From Halobacillus ihumii (lineage in GTDB: Bacteria > Bacillota > Bacilli > Bacillales > Halobacillaceae), in the NCBI RefSeq assembly GCF_902726645.1, contig NZ_CACVAO010000001.1, positions 1,922,001-1,986,000 on the forward strand: a stretch of 64,000 nt of DNA, in the 5' to 3' direction. Below the pieces are notes generated by a model. The model did no database searches. It had not been told where the DNA came from and saw nothing but the letters and a program-made list of their open reading frames with translations. Both the position numbers and the translations under genes were made by a program. This document shows, piece by piece, positions 8,744 through 16,914 of the stretch (its first letter is position 1; each line of letters begins with the position of its first letter).

Positions 8744-10111
8744 ATGGTTGATTTAATCATGAAAGATATCTTAGGTACTCCCGCCATCCTTGTCGGTCTA
8801 TTCGCATTAATAGGACTGCTTGTTCAACGCAAGAACTCAGGAGATGTCGTTTCAGGAACTCTTAAAACAGTGATGGGTTTCGTCATTCTTAATGCAGGTG
8901 CTAATGTACTCGTTCAATCCTTGGGTCAATTCAGCAGTATGTTTGATGAAGCATTCGCTGTCGAAGGCGTTATTCCAAATAATGAGGCAATTGTCGCCCT
9001 AGCTCAAGAAAACTTTGGAACAGAGACGGCAATGATTATGCTCTTCGGTATGATTGTTAATATTCTCTTAGCGCGATTCAGTCCTTTCAAATATATCTTC
9101 CTAACGGGACATCATACAATGTTTATGGCATGTCTAATTGCCGTTATCTTAACGACGGGCGGATTTTCCGGAGCCTCTATAATCATTCTGGGCTCCATTA
9201 TATTAGGAGCTTTAATGGTGCTTTCACCAGCTATGCTTCAGCCTTTCACACGTAAGGTGACGGGTTCTGATGATTTTGCAGTTGGACATTTCGGCTCTAT
9301 TGGATATTTTGTATCAGCAGTTGTTGGAAAATCAGTTGGAAAAGGCTCTAAATCTACAGAGGAAATTAAGGTTCCAAAGTCGTTAGGATTCTTACGTGAT
9401 ACATCAGTATCGGTATCCTTAACAATGGTTATCTTATTTTTCGTAGTTGCAGGGTTTGCAGGGCCTTCATTCGTAGAAACAGAATTAAGTGGAGGGCAAA
9501 ACTTCCTTGTGTTTGCCTTTATGCAAGGCCTTACTTTCGCAGCAGGGGTGTACATTATTCTAGCTGGTGTTCGTATGCTATTAGGAGAAATTGTACCGGC
9601 CTTTAAGGGAATTGCTGATAAAGTTGTTCCTAATGCTAAACCTGCTCTTGATGCCCCGGCTATCTTTCCCTTTGCAGGAAACGCTGTGATTATTGGGTTT
9701 CTTTGCAGCTTTATTGCAGGACTTATTAGTATGCTATTCCTCCCACTATTAGGGTTAAGTGTAATTGTTCCAGGGCTGGTTCCTCACTTTTTCACAGGTG
9801 CTGCAGCGGGAGTCTTCGGAAATGCAACGGGAGGGCGACGAGGAGCTATTTTTGGTTCCATGGCGAATGGTATCATGATTAGTTTCTTACCAGCATTATT
9901 ACTCCCTGTACTTGGTTCCCTCGGTTTCCAAGGAACAACCTTTGGTGATGCTGACTTTGGTGTCGTGGGTATTATACTTGGCAATATCATTCGTTTAATT
10001 GAGTCAAACTTGATTGTTGGTATCGCTATACTAGGATTACTTGTCCTCCTATTCTTATTAGGTTGGAAAACCAAAGCAAATGATAATAAGAATGACGTCA
10101 ATGCAGCTTAG
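8744..10111 (+). CDS. ulaA: PTS EIIC component, ascorbate (UlaA/SgaT) family
   Basis: 455 residues, about eleven hydrophobic segments, the size of UlaA (about 465). Family phrases include the N-terminal DILGTPAILVGLFALIGL, LTGHHTMFMACL and FFTGAAAGVFGNATGGRRGA. This is the membrane channel of a PTS that imports and phosphorylates L-ascorbate or a similar compound, working with the EIIB just upstream. The gene ends the operon at a strong terminator. None of the usual ascorbate-6-phosphate genes (ulaDEFG) are present here. Confidence 0.87.
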   Translation: MVDLIMKDILGTPAILVGLFALIGLLVQRKNSGDVVSGTLKTVMGFVILNAGANVLVQSLGQFSSMFDEAFAVEGVIPNNEAIVALAQENFGTETAMIMLFGMIVNILLARFSPFKYIFLTGHHTMFMACLIAVILTTGGFSGASIIILGSIILGALMVLSPAMLQPFTRKVTGSDDFAVGHFGSIGYFVSAVVGKSVGKGSKSTEEIKVPKSLGFLRDTSVSVSLTMVILFFVVAGFAGPSFVETELSGGQNFLVFAFMQGLTFAAGVYIILAGVRMLLGEIVPAFKGIADKVVPNAKPALDAPAIFPFAGNAVIIGFLCSFIAGLISMLFLPLLGLSVIVPGLVPHFFTGAAAGVFGNATGGRRGAIFGSMANGIMISFLPALLLPVLGSLGFQGTTFGDADFGVVGIILGNIIRLIESNLIVGIAILGLLVLLFLLGWKTKANDNKNDVNAA

Positions 10112-10121
10112 ATATAATTGA

Positions 10122-10163
10122 GGAGATTACGGATCCTGCCCATGATTCGTAATCTCCTTTTTT
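10122..10163 (+). terminator. Terminator of the PTS operon
   Basis: GGAGATTACG pairs perfectly with CGTAATCTCC, followed by six T. Confidence 0.9.
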
Positions 10164-10232
10164 ATAGTGTGTTTATACCATTTTCCAGTAGGGAAAAGAC
10201 CATCATGTCTAAAAGTAGAAAGGTGGCTTCCG

Positions 10233-11012
10233 ATGGAATTATGGCTTGAATACGGATGGGCCCTCCTCGTAATCATTGCTCTCGAAGGGCTGCTGTCCGC
10301 TGATAATGCCCTTGTCATGGGGGTACTCGTTAAGAACCTTCCGGAGAAAAAACGAAAAAAAGCATTATTCTATGGAATCTTCGGGGCGTATATTTTTAGA
10401 TTCGCGGCCTTATTTGCTATCTCCTTTGTGGTAAATATATGGCAAATCCAAGCAATTGGAGCGGCTTACTTAATATATTTAGGTGTCAAAAATGTGGTAC
10501 AGAAGAAGAAAGAGGATCAAGAGAATTCCAAATCCAATTCACAATTCGATAGCAATCAGAGTCTGTGGAAGGTTATTGCTAAAGTAGAGTTTACAGATAT
10601 CGCTTTTGCTATCGATTCGATTCTTGCAGCCGTAGCTATCGCTGTGGCCCTGCCTAACACACCGCTTCCAGGCTTCGGAGGTATGGATGGCGGGAAGTTC
10701 TTAGTTGTTTTCATCGGGATGGCTATTGGACTGGCTTTCATTCGTTTCGCTGCAAACCACGTCGTTAAATATATGAAGAAATATCCCGTGTTAGAAAAAG
10801 CCGCTTTCATTATTGTGGCATGGGTAGGAGTGAAACTTGCCATTCATACTCTGGCTCACCCTGATGTTCAATGGGGATTGATACCAGAAGGATTCACCCA
10901 TCACACATGGTGGAAAATCACGTTTTGGGGTGTTATGGCTCTAATTGTCATTATTGCAATTATATTTTCCAAAAAAGGATCGAATAAAGAGGAAGAGGCT
11001 AGTACTTCCTAG
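10233..11012 (+). CDS. TerC-family integral membrane protein
   Basis: About 259 residues from the ATG at 10233 (MELWLEYGWALL), chosen for the AGGTGG site just before it; an upstream in-frame start would add a non-conserved leader. Seven or so membrane segments with the TerC family motif EGLLSADNALVMGVLVKNLP at the N terminus and AFAIDSILAAVAIA in the middle, both carrying membrane-embedded acidic residues. Members (B. subtilis YkoY/MeeF, MeeY) have been linked to manganese export that metallates secreted enzymes. In B. subtilis ykoY follows a Mn riboswitch, but I do not see one here. Monocistronic between two terminators. Confidence 0.8.
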   Translation: MELWLEYGWALLVIIALEGLLSADNALVMGVLVKNLPEKKRKKALFYGIFGAYIFRFAALFAISFVVNIWQIQAIGAAYLIYLGVKNVVQKKKEDQENSKSNSQFDSNQSLWKVIAKVEFTDIAFAIDSILAAVAIAVALPNTPLPGFGGMDGGKFLVVFIGMAIGLAFIRFAANHVVKYMKKYPVLEKAAFIIVAWVGVKLAIHTLAHPDVQWGLIPEGFTHHTWWKITFWGVMALIVIIAIIFSKKGSNKEEEASTS

Positions 11013-11040
11013 TTATCATTTAAATCAAACAAGTTTACAA

Positions 11041-11075
11041 AGTGTCTGCCCTCCTATTAGGGGCAGACACTTTTT
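11041..11075 (+). terminator. Terminator of the TerC-family gene
   Basis: AGTGTCTGCC and GGGCAGACACT form a stem, followed by TTTTTC. Confidence 0.88.
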
Positions 11076-11083
11076 CTTTATAC

Positions 11084-11118
11084 ATGACATTTGTCATATA
11101 TCTTACCTGACGTTTATG
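11084..11118 (+). promoter_or_regulatory. Candidate DesR-binding region upstream of des
   Basis: A perfect dyad ATGACA-TT-TGTCAT (11084-11097) is followed by a degenerate copy, TGACGTTTATGTCT (about 11108-11121), just ahead of a TACAAT -10-like hexamer. Position and pairing fit binding of two DesR dimers at the des promoter, as in B. subtilis; the assignment rests on position. Confidence 0.45.
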
Positions 11119-11199
11119 TCTTACAATACTCCTTTGTTTTTTCTATGATAAATGGAGATAAATATAATTAAAAAGTTTGTACCACTAAGGAGTAATCCC

Positions 11200-12252
11200 A
11201 TGAGTATGCAAAAACAGAAAGAGTTAAAAAAGAATGTAGCCTCTTTTGCTAAACCAGATACGATAGCCGGAGTCCGTCAATTGATTAACACCCTCCTGCC
11301 TTTTTTCTTACTCTGGTTTCTTGCCTATCAGAGTTTGGCCGTCTCCCTTTGGCTAGCGATCCCGATTGCCATGATAGCGGGAGGATTCGTCATTAGAATC
11401 TTTATCATTTTTCATGATTGTACACACCAGTCATTTTTTAAAAATAAAAAAGCCAATCGCGTGATTGGCACCATTACCGGAATCCTTACTCTGTTCCCTT
11501 TCGAGAAATGGAAACGAGATCATTCCATTCACCACGCAACGAGTAGTAACTTAGATAAACGCGGTACGGGTGATGTGTGGGTAATGACAGTAGACGAATA
11601 TGTTGCCGCAACGTTCTGGGGTCGACTGGCCTATCGTCTCTACCGCAATCCAATTGTAATGTTTGGGTTAGGACCGATCTATCTGTTCTTGATCTCAAAC
11701 CGCTTTAATCGTAAAGGAGCGAAACGTAGGGAACGATTGAACACGTACGTAACGAATGCATCAGTTGCTATCCTTTACAGCCTTATAATTTGGGCAATTG
11801 GCTGGCAGGCGTTTCTAATCATCCAAATTCCGATCCTTTATGTATCAGGTACACTTGGAATTTGGCTGTTCTATGTTCAGCATCAATTCGAAGATTCTTA
11901 TTTTGAAGAAGAAGACCAATGGGATTTTGTTAAAGCAGCTGTTGACGGAAGCTCCTACTACAAGCTTCCGAAAATCCTGCAATGGGTGTCAGGGAGTATC
12001 GGATTCCACCATGTTCACCATTTAAGTCCTAGAGTTCCTAATTATAAATTGGAAGAGGCCCATGAAGCCACGCCTCCTCTTCAAAAAGCTACAACGATTA
12101 CACTTCTTTCTAGTTTGAAGTCGATTCGGTTTCGTCTATATGATACAGACAACAAAACGTTTATCAGCTTTAAAGAGGTTAAACCTCTTCTGCGAAACCC
12201 AAAGTCAGGTAATCCGCTGCCAAATAAGCAACCTAGTTTGCAAGAAAAATAA
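11200..12252 (+). CDS. des: Membrane fatty acid desaturase
   Basis: 350 residues from the ATG at 11200, preferred because AAGGAG lies just before it. It has the three histidine boxes of acyl-lipid desaturases: HDCTH (about 71), HSIHH (about 107) and HHVHH (about 270), between hydrophobic hairpins. In B. subtilis Des inserts a cis double bond into membrane phospholipid acyl chains on cold shock. The DesK/DesR two-component genes follow directly, which fixes the role as membrane-fluidity control. The own terminator after the gene separates it from desK, as in B. subtilis. Confidence 0.9.
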   Translation: MSMQKQKELKKNVASFAKPDTIAGVRQLINTLLPFFLLWFLAYQSLAVSLWLAIPIAMIAGGFVIRIFIIFHDCTHQSFFKNKKANRVIGTITGILTLFPFEKWKRDHSIHHATSSNLDKRGTGDVWVMTVDEYVAATFWGRLAYRLYRNPIVMFGLGPIYLFLISNRFNRKGAKRRERLNTYVTNASVAILYSLIIWAIGWQAFLIIQIPILYVSGTLGIWLFYVQHQFEDSYFEEEDQWDFVKAAVDGSSYYKLPKILQWVSGSIGFHHVHHLSPRVPNYKLEEAHEATPPLQKATTITLLSSLKSIRFRLYDTDNKTFISFKEVKPLLRNPKSGNPLPNKQPSLQEK

Positions 12253-12262
12253 GATTCATGCG

Positions 12263-12298
12263 AAAATCCCATCCCCCACGTACTGGATGGGATTTTTC
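12263..12298 (+). terminator. Terminator of des
   Basis: AAAATCCCATCC pairs with GGATGGGATTTT, ending in a T run. Confidence 0.9.
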
Positions 12299-12410
12299 CT
12301 TGTTTATATAATGGCTCACTATGTAGTAATATGGGAATAATAGATTGAGCAGCACTGATATACTAACCTTATGGAAAGACCTTCTACTGAAAACACTGGA
12401 GGAGACAATT

Positions 12411-13544
12411 ATGCAGCATTGGTATCACATCATCCCGAAAAACACGGGGTTAAGTTCGTATATTTGGATTATTTTCTGCGGACTGCCTTTCTTTTTCATT
12501 TTCCGATCATCATCCATAATTGAATTTATTTTTGGTATTTTTATGATCCTATTATTTTTCCTTTCCTATCGTCTATCTTTTATTTCAAATAGTGGAATTG
12601 TTTATTTGTGGGTTAGTATTGAAATGGCCATAAGTATGATTATGACGATGTTTTTCGGCTACATTTACTTTTCATTGTTTATTGCCTTTTTTATTGGAAA
12701 CATCAAAAGTAAAGCCGGCTTTCTTACGTTATACGTCATTCATCTTGTCACTACAATTGCAGTAACTACACTTGTCTTTTTTACAAAAAGCACATTACTA
12801 TTTACGCAATTACCTTTTATCATCATTAGCGTAATCGGTGTGATCCTGCTTCCTTTCACGATATACAACCGCAACAAGCGCTTAAAGCTAGAAGGTCAAT
12901 TAGAGGATGCTAATAAGCGTATTTCCCAATTAAGGGTCATTGAGGAAAGAGAGCGCATTGCTCGGGACTTGCATGATACTTTAGGCCAGAAACTTTCCCT
13001 TATAGGATTAAAAAGTGATTTGGCAGGAAAGTTAGTGGAGGCCAAACCTGACGCAGCAAAAAATGAAATTCACGATATCCACCAGACAGCACGGACAGCG
13101 CTAAAAGAAGTACGAGAGATGGTTTCCAACATGAAGGGGGCCAAACTTGAAGATGAAATGATCCGTGTGCAACAGATTTTAGAAGCTGCCCAAATAGAGT
13201 TCCATATTGAAGGGGATCCAGAGCTTACCCACACCCCTTTATTAGTTGAAAACGTGCTGAGTATGAGTCTGAAGGAAGCTGTAACCAACGTGGTTAAACA
13301 TAGTAAGGCTACCTCCTGCAGCGTGATAGTTACACAAACCCCTAAAGAAACGGTGATTGCTGTAAAAGACAATGGCGTAGGGGTTTCAACTAAGAAAGGC
13401 GGTTCTAAAGGGCATGGACTTCAAGGTATGAAAGAGCGCCTGGAATTCGTAAATGGCAGCCTGGAATTGTCATCATCAAATGGAACAACGCTTCATATTC
13501 GGGTTCCTAACGTTATTAAACAAACTAAACAGGAGGGGTTGTAA
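12411..13544 (+). CDS. desK: Sensor histidine kinase DesK (membrane-thickness thermosensor)
   Basis: 377 residues from the ATG at 12411, which has a GGAGG site; an earlier start would add an unlikely leader. About five membrane segments (residues 15-150) are followed by a coiled coil (LEGQLEDANKRISQLRVIEERERIARDLHD). The HisKA_3 box DLHDTLGQKL places the phosphorylated His at residue 188, the same number as in B. subtilis DesK. A HATPase domain follows (VVKHSKATS, DNGVGVS). It senses membrane thickness and order in the cold and phosphorylates DesR, whose TTG start abuts the stop codon. Confidence 0.92.
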   Translation: MQHWYHIIPKNTGLSSYIWIIFCGLPFFFIFRSSSIIEFIFGIFMILLFFLSYRLSFISNSGIVYLWVSIEMAISMIMTMFFGYIYFSLFIAFFIGNIKSKAGFLTLYVIHLVTTIAVTTLVFFTKSTLLFTQLPFIIISVIGVILLPFTIYNRNKRLKLEGQLEDANKRISQLRVIEERERIARDLHDTLGQKLSLIGLKSDLAGKLVEAKPDAAKNEIHDIHQTARTALKEVREMVSNMKGAKLEDEMIRVQQILEAAQIEFHIEGDPELTHTPLLVENVLSMSLKEAVTNVVKHSKATSCSVIVTQTPKETVIAVKDNGVGVSTKKGGSKGHGLQGMKERLEFVNGSLELSSSNGTTLHIRVPNVIKQTKQEGL

Positions 13545-14144
13545 TTGATTCGCATTGTTATTGCCGAAGACCAGCAAATGCTGTTAGGGGCTCTAGGCTC
13601 TCTTCTGGATCTAGAAGAAAATATGCAAATTGTAGGAATGGCCAAAAACGGTGAGGAAGCATGTACTCTAGTAAAAAAACACAACCCCGATATCTGTATT
13701 ATGGACATAGAAATGCCATTAAAGAGCGGCCTTGATGCCGCAGAAGAACTGAAAGATCACCCTTGTAAAGTCATCATTTTAACCACCTTTGCCCGTGCAG
13801 GATATTTTTCCCGAGCTCGGCAGGCCGGTGTCAGCGGATATCTATTAAAAGACAGCCCTAGTGAGGAACTGGCAAATTCTATTCGCATTATAATGGAAGG
13901 TCAGCGTATTTTTGCCCCAGAGCTGGTTGATATGGCCTTTGGTGATGAAAATCCGTTAACTGAACGGGAAAAGCAAGTCATTCAACTGATGGCTGATGGG
14001 AAAAATACAAAGGAAATTTCGAGTCAGCTTTATATTACACCTGGTACTGTACGGAATTATATTTCGGTCATTCTTGATAAGCTTGAGGTAAGTAATCGAA
14101 TTGAAGCCATTTCTCGTTTTAAGGAAAAGGGATGGTTTAAATAA
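13545..14144 (+). CDS. desR: Response regulator DesR (NarL/LuxR type)
   Basis: 199 residues, as DesR in B. subtilis. The receiver domain has the acidic pair EDQ, phosphorylated Asp54 (CIMDIEMP) and the conserved Lys (LLKDSP); a LuxR-type helix-turn-helix is at about 135-195 (LTEREKQVIQLMADGKNTKEIS). The start is TTG directly after the desK stop, with AGGAGGGG overlapping the end of desK, so the two are coupled. DesR-P activates des. No terminator is obvious directly after. Confidence 0.92.
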   Translation: MIRIVIAEDQQMLLGALGSLLDLEENMQIVGMAKNGEEACTLVKKHNPDICIMDIEMPLKSGLDAAEELKDHPCKVIILTTFARAGYFSRARQAGVSGYLLKDSPSEELANSIRIIMEGQRIFAPELVDMAFGDENPLTEREKQVIQLMADGKNTKEISSQLYITPGTVRNYISVILDKLEVSNRIEAISRFKEKGWFK

Positions 14145-14281
14145 TTTTTCTGAGAAAACTTCAGAGTTCATTAGCTCTTTAGCTGTACACTAATTCACAC
14201 ATATTTGGAATGTTTGCTTTGCTTTAGTGGAGGGAAGGTAACAATTTAAGAGAAATTTGCTATGCACTGGAGGATTTCATC

Positions 14282-14476
14282 ATGATTGTTTCAGGTACCA
14301 TTCGTTACAACCATAATCATGTAGATTTTGAGGTAAAGCTCCCTCATGAAGAGGTGAGTAATGAATCTAACCCTGACCCTGAATCTAAAAAAGCCATTAT
14401 CGACGCAGTTAATCGAAAGTACCGGGTGAAATATCCCTCTACAAGTACGTTAGATTCTTTGCGTATCAGAAATTAA
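14282..14476 (+). CDS. Small hypothetical protein, 64 residues
   Basis: I do not recognise it. It is a soluble, acidic-then-basic small protein (phrases GTIRYNHNHVDFEVKLP and NRKYRVKYPSTSTLDSLRIRN) without Cys, signal or membrane segment. The GGAGG site 9 bases upstream and a strong terminator right after support a real, monocistronic gene. Confidence 0.6.
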   Translation: MIVSGTIRYNHNHVDFEVKLPHEEVSNESNPDPESKKAIIDAVNRKYRVKYPSTSTLDSLRIRN

Positions 14477-14492
14477 AGGTTCCTGTTTATAA

Positions 14493-14536
14493 GCCTGTTT
14501 GGTGTTTCGATTGAAGCACTTCAAACAGGCATTTTT
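14493..14536 (+). terminator. Terminator of the 64-residue protein gene
   Basis: GCCTGTTTG and CAAACAGGC form the stem, with an inner GTG/CAC extension, followed by ATTTTT. Confidence 0.8.
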
Positions 14537-14602
14537 CTTGTCCATTCCCCTCAAAAATGAGTAGATAATAGAAAATACATATCTGAAAAGGAGCGAGTAA
14601 AA

Positions 14603-15064
14603 GTGAAGGAAATCATTGAAGCAAAATCAGAGGATGCACGAGAGATCCTGCGCATACAGCAGCAGGCATACAGAAGTGAAGCTGAACTTTATAACGACTT
14701 TGATATCCAACCATTACAACAAACTCTATCAAGTGTCGAACAAGATTTTGAGAACAATTTCATTTTAAAATATGTACTCGATGGCAAAATTGTTGGTTCA
14801 GTCAGGGCTTTGGAGGAAAATGGAACGTGTCACATCGGCAAGTTAATGGTCGATCCAGAGTTTCAGGGGAGAGGAATTGCTAAAGAGTTGATGCATGAAA
14901 TTGAAGGCTTTTATAGAAATGTTCGCTTTGAGCTGTTTACAGGAAGTAAAAGCACCAAAAATATAACTTTATATGAAAGATTGGGTTACACAGGTTATAA
15001 AACCGAGCAATTACCACGTGAAGACACCGTATTTCTGTTTATGGAAAAAACTCCGGTAAAATAA
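14603..15064 (+). CDS. GNAT family N-acetyltransferase
   Basis: 153 residues starting with GTG after an AAAGGAGCG site. The acetyl-CoA-binding motif A is visible as KLMVDPEFQGRGIAKELMHEIE (about 82-104), followed by the usual C-terminal ITLYERLGYTGYKTEQ strand-helix. Substrate unknown; relatives acetylate small molecules or protein N termini. It stands alone, convergent with selA, sharing the palindromic terminator at 15078. Confidence 0.8.
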   Translation: MKEIIEAKSEDAREILRIQQQAYRSEAELYNDFDIQPLQQTLSSVEQDFENNFILKYVLDGKIVGSVRALEENGTCHIGKLMVDPEFQGRGIAKELMHEIEGFYRNVRFELFTGSKSTKNITLYERLGYTGYKTEQLPREDTVFLFMEKTPVK

Positions 15065-15077
15065 AATGGAACCCCCC

Positions 15078-15120
15078 TTCCACCTCAGGTCATCCAGTTT
15101 CTGGATGACCTGAGGTGGAA
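15078..15120. repeat. Conserved palindrome, copy 1 (also a bidirectional terminator)
   Basis: Perfect 20-bp arms around a TTT loop; the inner 17 bases of each arm (CCACCTCAGGTCATCCA and its complement) recur at 24958 and 32174. It lies between two convergent genes, the acetyltransferase and selA. T runs at the edges are weak. Confidence 0.85.
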
Positions 15121-15157
15121 ATAAAGTGGAAATGAATAGAATGTGCAAAATTTAGGT

Positions 15158-16561
15158 TTATTTCTCTATAGCAGCGAATCCTTCGATAAGCTCTGACATT
15201 TCTTCTTCTACGATGGTTCGAAAGTCAACACATACTCGTTCATTTTGAATTCGAGTAACGATGACAGGTGTATGTGCTCTTAATTTAGCCGCCAGTTCTT
15301 GAGCTGAAAAAGATTCATGCTGGACAGCGGCAATAAAGGTAGAGAGATGGACACCAGGCATTGTTCCCCCTCCTACTTGGGACGTGCTTTCTCGAATATC
15401 TACTTGATAGGAGGATGTTCGTGCCTGCAGCTCATTTGAAAAAACCTCTGCTTGTCTTTTTATATCTTCAGCTTTTCTTGTGACATCCCGCACGGTCGGG
15501 AGTTCATTGGTCGCCGAATTTCCTGATACATAGGCCTTTAACGTTTGCTCTAATGCAGCAAACGTCATTTTATCTACCCGCAAAACCCTCGCTAATTGGT
15601 GTTTTTTCAACTTTTGAATGATGTCTTTCTTTCCTGCGATAATTCCTGCTTGTGGTCCACCTAACAATTTATCGCCACTAAAAGAAATCACATCAACACC
15701 CGAGTTCATCACTTCTTTCACAACAGGTTCATCGCCTATTCCGTGCTGTTTAAAGTCAAAAAGAGAGCCACTCCCTAAATCTTCATAAAAAACTACGTCT
15801 CTCTCATTTTTTAAAGCAACCAGATCTTCTGTGGCTACTGCTTCTGTAAAACCAACTGTCATAAAATTACTCGTATGAACTTTCATTATCATAGCCGTTT
15901 CTTCATTTATGGCTTCTTTATAATCGAACAAATGGGTTTTATTCGTTGTGCCTACTTCTACCAAGCGAGCCCCGCTCTCTTCCATAATCGATGAGACACG
16001 AAATGATCCGCCGATTTCCACGAGCTGGCCGCGGGAAACAATGACCTCCCGTTCTTTAGCTAACGCACTTAATACAAGGAACACGGCAGCAGCATTGTTA
16101 TTCACTACCATGGCTGCCTCTGCCCCCGTTACCTCTTTGAGCAAATCTTCAATAATATCATGCCGGGATCCTCGCTTGCCTTCCTCTACTTGGTATTCGA
16201 GGTTAGAATAATTACGAGCTACGTCCGCAACCTGCTGCACAGCCTTTTCACTCAATCGGGATCGACCTAAGTTCGTATGTAACACTGTACCCGTGCCATT
16301 GATAACCCGTGTTAAACGGTCCTTCGTCCATTGAGCTGATCTTTTTTCGACTTTACGAAAAATAACGTTCTCCATGTCCCCATTGAAGAGTTCTTCTGTT
16401 AATTGTCCGTCTAGTACCTTTTTTCTTATGTCATTAATTTCTTGTTGAATAAATGCGGTCAGTTGGTCCTTCGTTATGGCAAAAGAAGATAGGATGTTTT
16501 CAAATCGTTCATTCTTTTGCAATTCATGAACAGGCGGCAACTTCCTTAAATAGTGCTTCAT
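15158..16561 (-). CDS. selA: L-seryl-tRNA(Sec) selenium transferase
   Basis: 467 residues from the ATG at 16561 (MKHYLRKLPPVHEL), 10 bases after GGAGG; an upstream GTG-type start is not supported. SelA is a PLP enzyme that converts seryl-tRNA(Sec) to selenocysteyl-tRNA(Sec) with selenophosphate. The Schiff-base lysine is in SGDKLLGGPQAG (about 293), and the N-terminal tRNA-binding region, the GTGTVLHTNLGRS and the GTTNKTHLFDY segments are typical. It is the third gene of selB-selW-selA, but a hairpin terminator lies between selW and selA, so it may have its own promoter or be attenuated. Confidence 0.95.
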   Translation of the reverse strand: MKHYLRKLPPVHELQKNERFENILSSFAITKDQLTAFIQQEINDIRKKVLDGQLTEELFNGDMENVIFRKVEKRSAQWTKDRLTRVINGTGTVLHTNLGRSRLSEKAVQQVADVARNYSNLEYQVEEGKRGSRHDIIEDLLKEVTGAEAAMVVNNNAAAVFLVLSALAKEREVIVSRGQLVEIGGSFRVSSIMEESGARLVEVGTTNKTHLFDYKEAINEETAMIMKVHTSNFMTVGFTEAVATEDLVALKNERDVVFYEDLGSGSLFDFKQHGIGDEPVVKEVMNSGVDVISFSGDKLLGGPQAGIIAGKKDIIQKLKKHQLARVLRVDKMTFAALEQTLKAYVSGNSATNELPTVRDVTRKAEDIKRQAEVFSNELQARTSSYQVDIRESTSQVGGGTMPGVHLSTFIAAVQHESFSAQELAAKLRAHTPVIVTRIQNERVCVDFRTIVEEEMSELIEGFAAIEK

Positions 16562-16603
16562 ATTTTTCAGGCCTCCATTACACATCCCTGAGAACTAACA
16601 TCT

Positions 16604-16641
16604 AAAAAAAAGATGCCTCAAACTAGTCTTCATGAGGCACC
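16604..16641 (-). terminator. Hairpin terminator or attenuator between selW and selA
   Basis: On the minus strand GGTGCCTCA pairs with TGAGGCATC, followed by a run of eight T. It lies 10 bases past the selW stop and 43 bases before the selA start, so readthrough could set the SelA:SelW ratio. Confidence 0.75.
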
Positions 16642-16651
16642 TTGTTGACGG

Positions 16652-16891
16652 TTATGCTTGCTTCTCCATCACTTCTATCATTTGATTGACTTCAGGATAT
16701 TCTTTCGTTTCAAGCTTTGAATGAATCTTTTCGCCATTAACGGTAATTTCAAAAGCTCCCCCCGAACTTGGGATCAGCTCCATTGAAGTAATGTCAGTGC
16801 GAAAATGAGTAAACAATTGTTCCGCAAAACTTGCGGCTTTTGGTGAGTAGTTTCACTGCATGCAAAATTCTATCGTAACTTTGTAACTCAT
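16652..16891 (-). CDS. selW: Selenoprotein W-like (Rdx family), Sec at codon 13
   Basis: 79 residues read through TGA at 16853-16855 as selenocysteine. The N terminus is MSYKVTIEFCMQ-U-NYSPKAASFAEQL, the CxxU redox motif of the SelW/Rdx family. The C-terminal half (SSGGAFEITVNGEKIHSK, EYPEVNQM) is the Rdx domain pattern. ATG at 16891 with a GGAGG site 9 bases before; TAA at 16652. A bSECIS-type hairpin follows the TGA: CCGCAA/TTGCGG with a GTT loop at 16822-16836, its loop 23 bases after the TGA. It is 23 bases after selB. The role is a small thiol/selenol oxidoreductase; the exact substrate is not known for bacterial members. Because of the TGA it is easily missed by gene finders. Confidence 0.9.
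16822..16836 (-). promoter_or_regulatory. bSECIS-type hairpin of selW
   Basis: On the minus strand a 6-bp stem CCGCAA/TTGCGG closes a GUU loop that starts 23 bases after the Sec TGA, inside the 16-37 base range usual for bacterial SECIS elements; the loop begins with G. The apical core is the same as in selD. Confidence 0.7.
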
Positions 16892-16914
16892 GATTTTGTC
16901 CCTCCATCCAATTT

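Noticed and set aside
14282..14476. The 64-residue protein as part of the DesKR system.
   Set aside because: It has its own ribosome site and terminator and a gap of about 140 bases; nothing links it to fatty acid metabolism.
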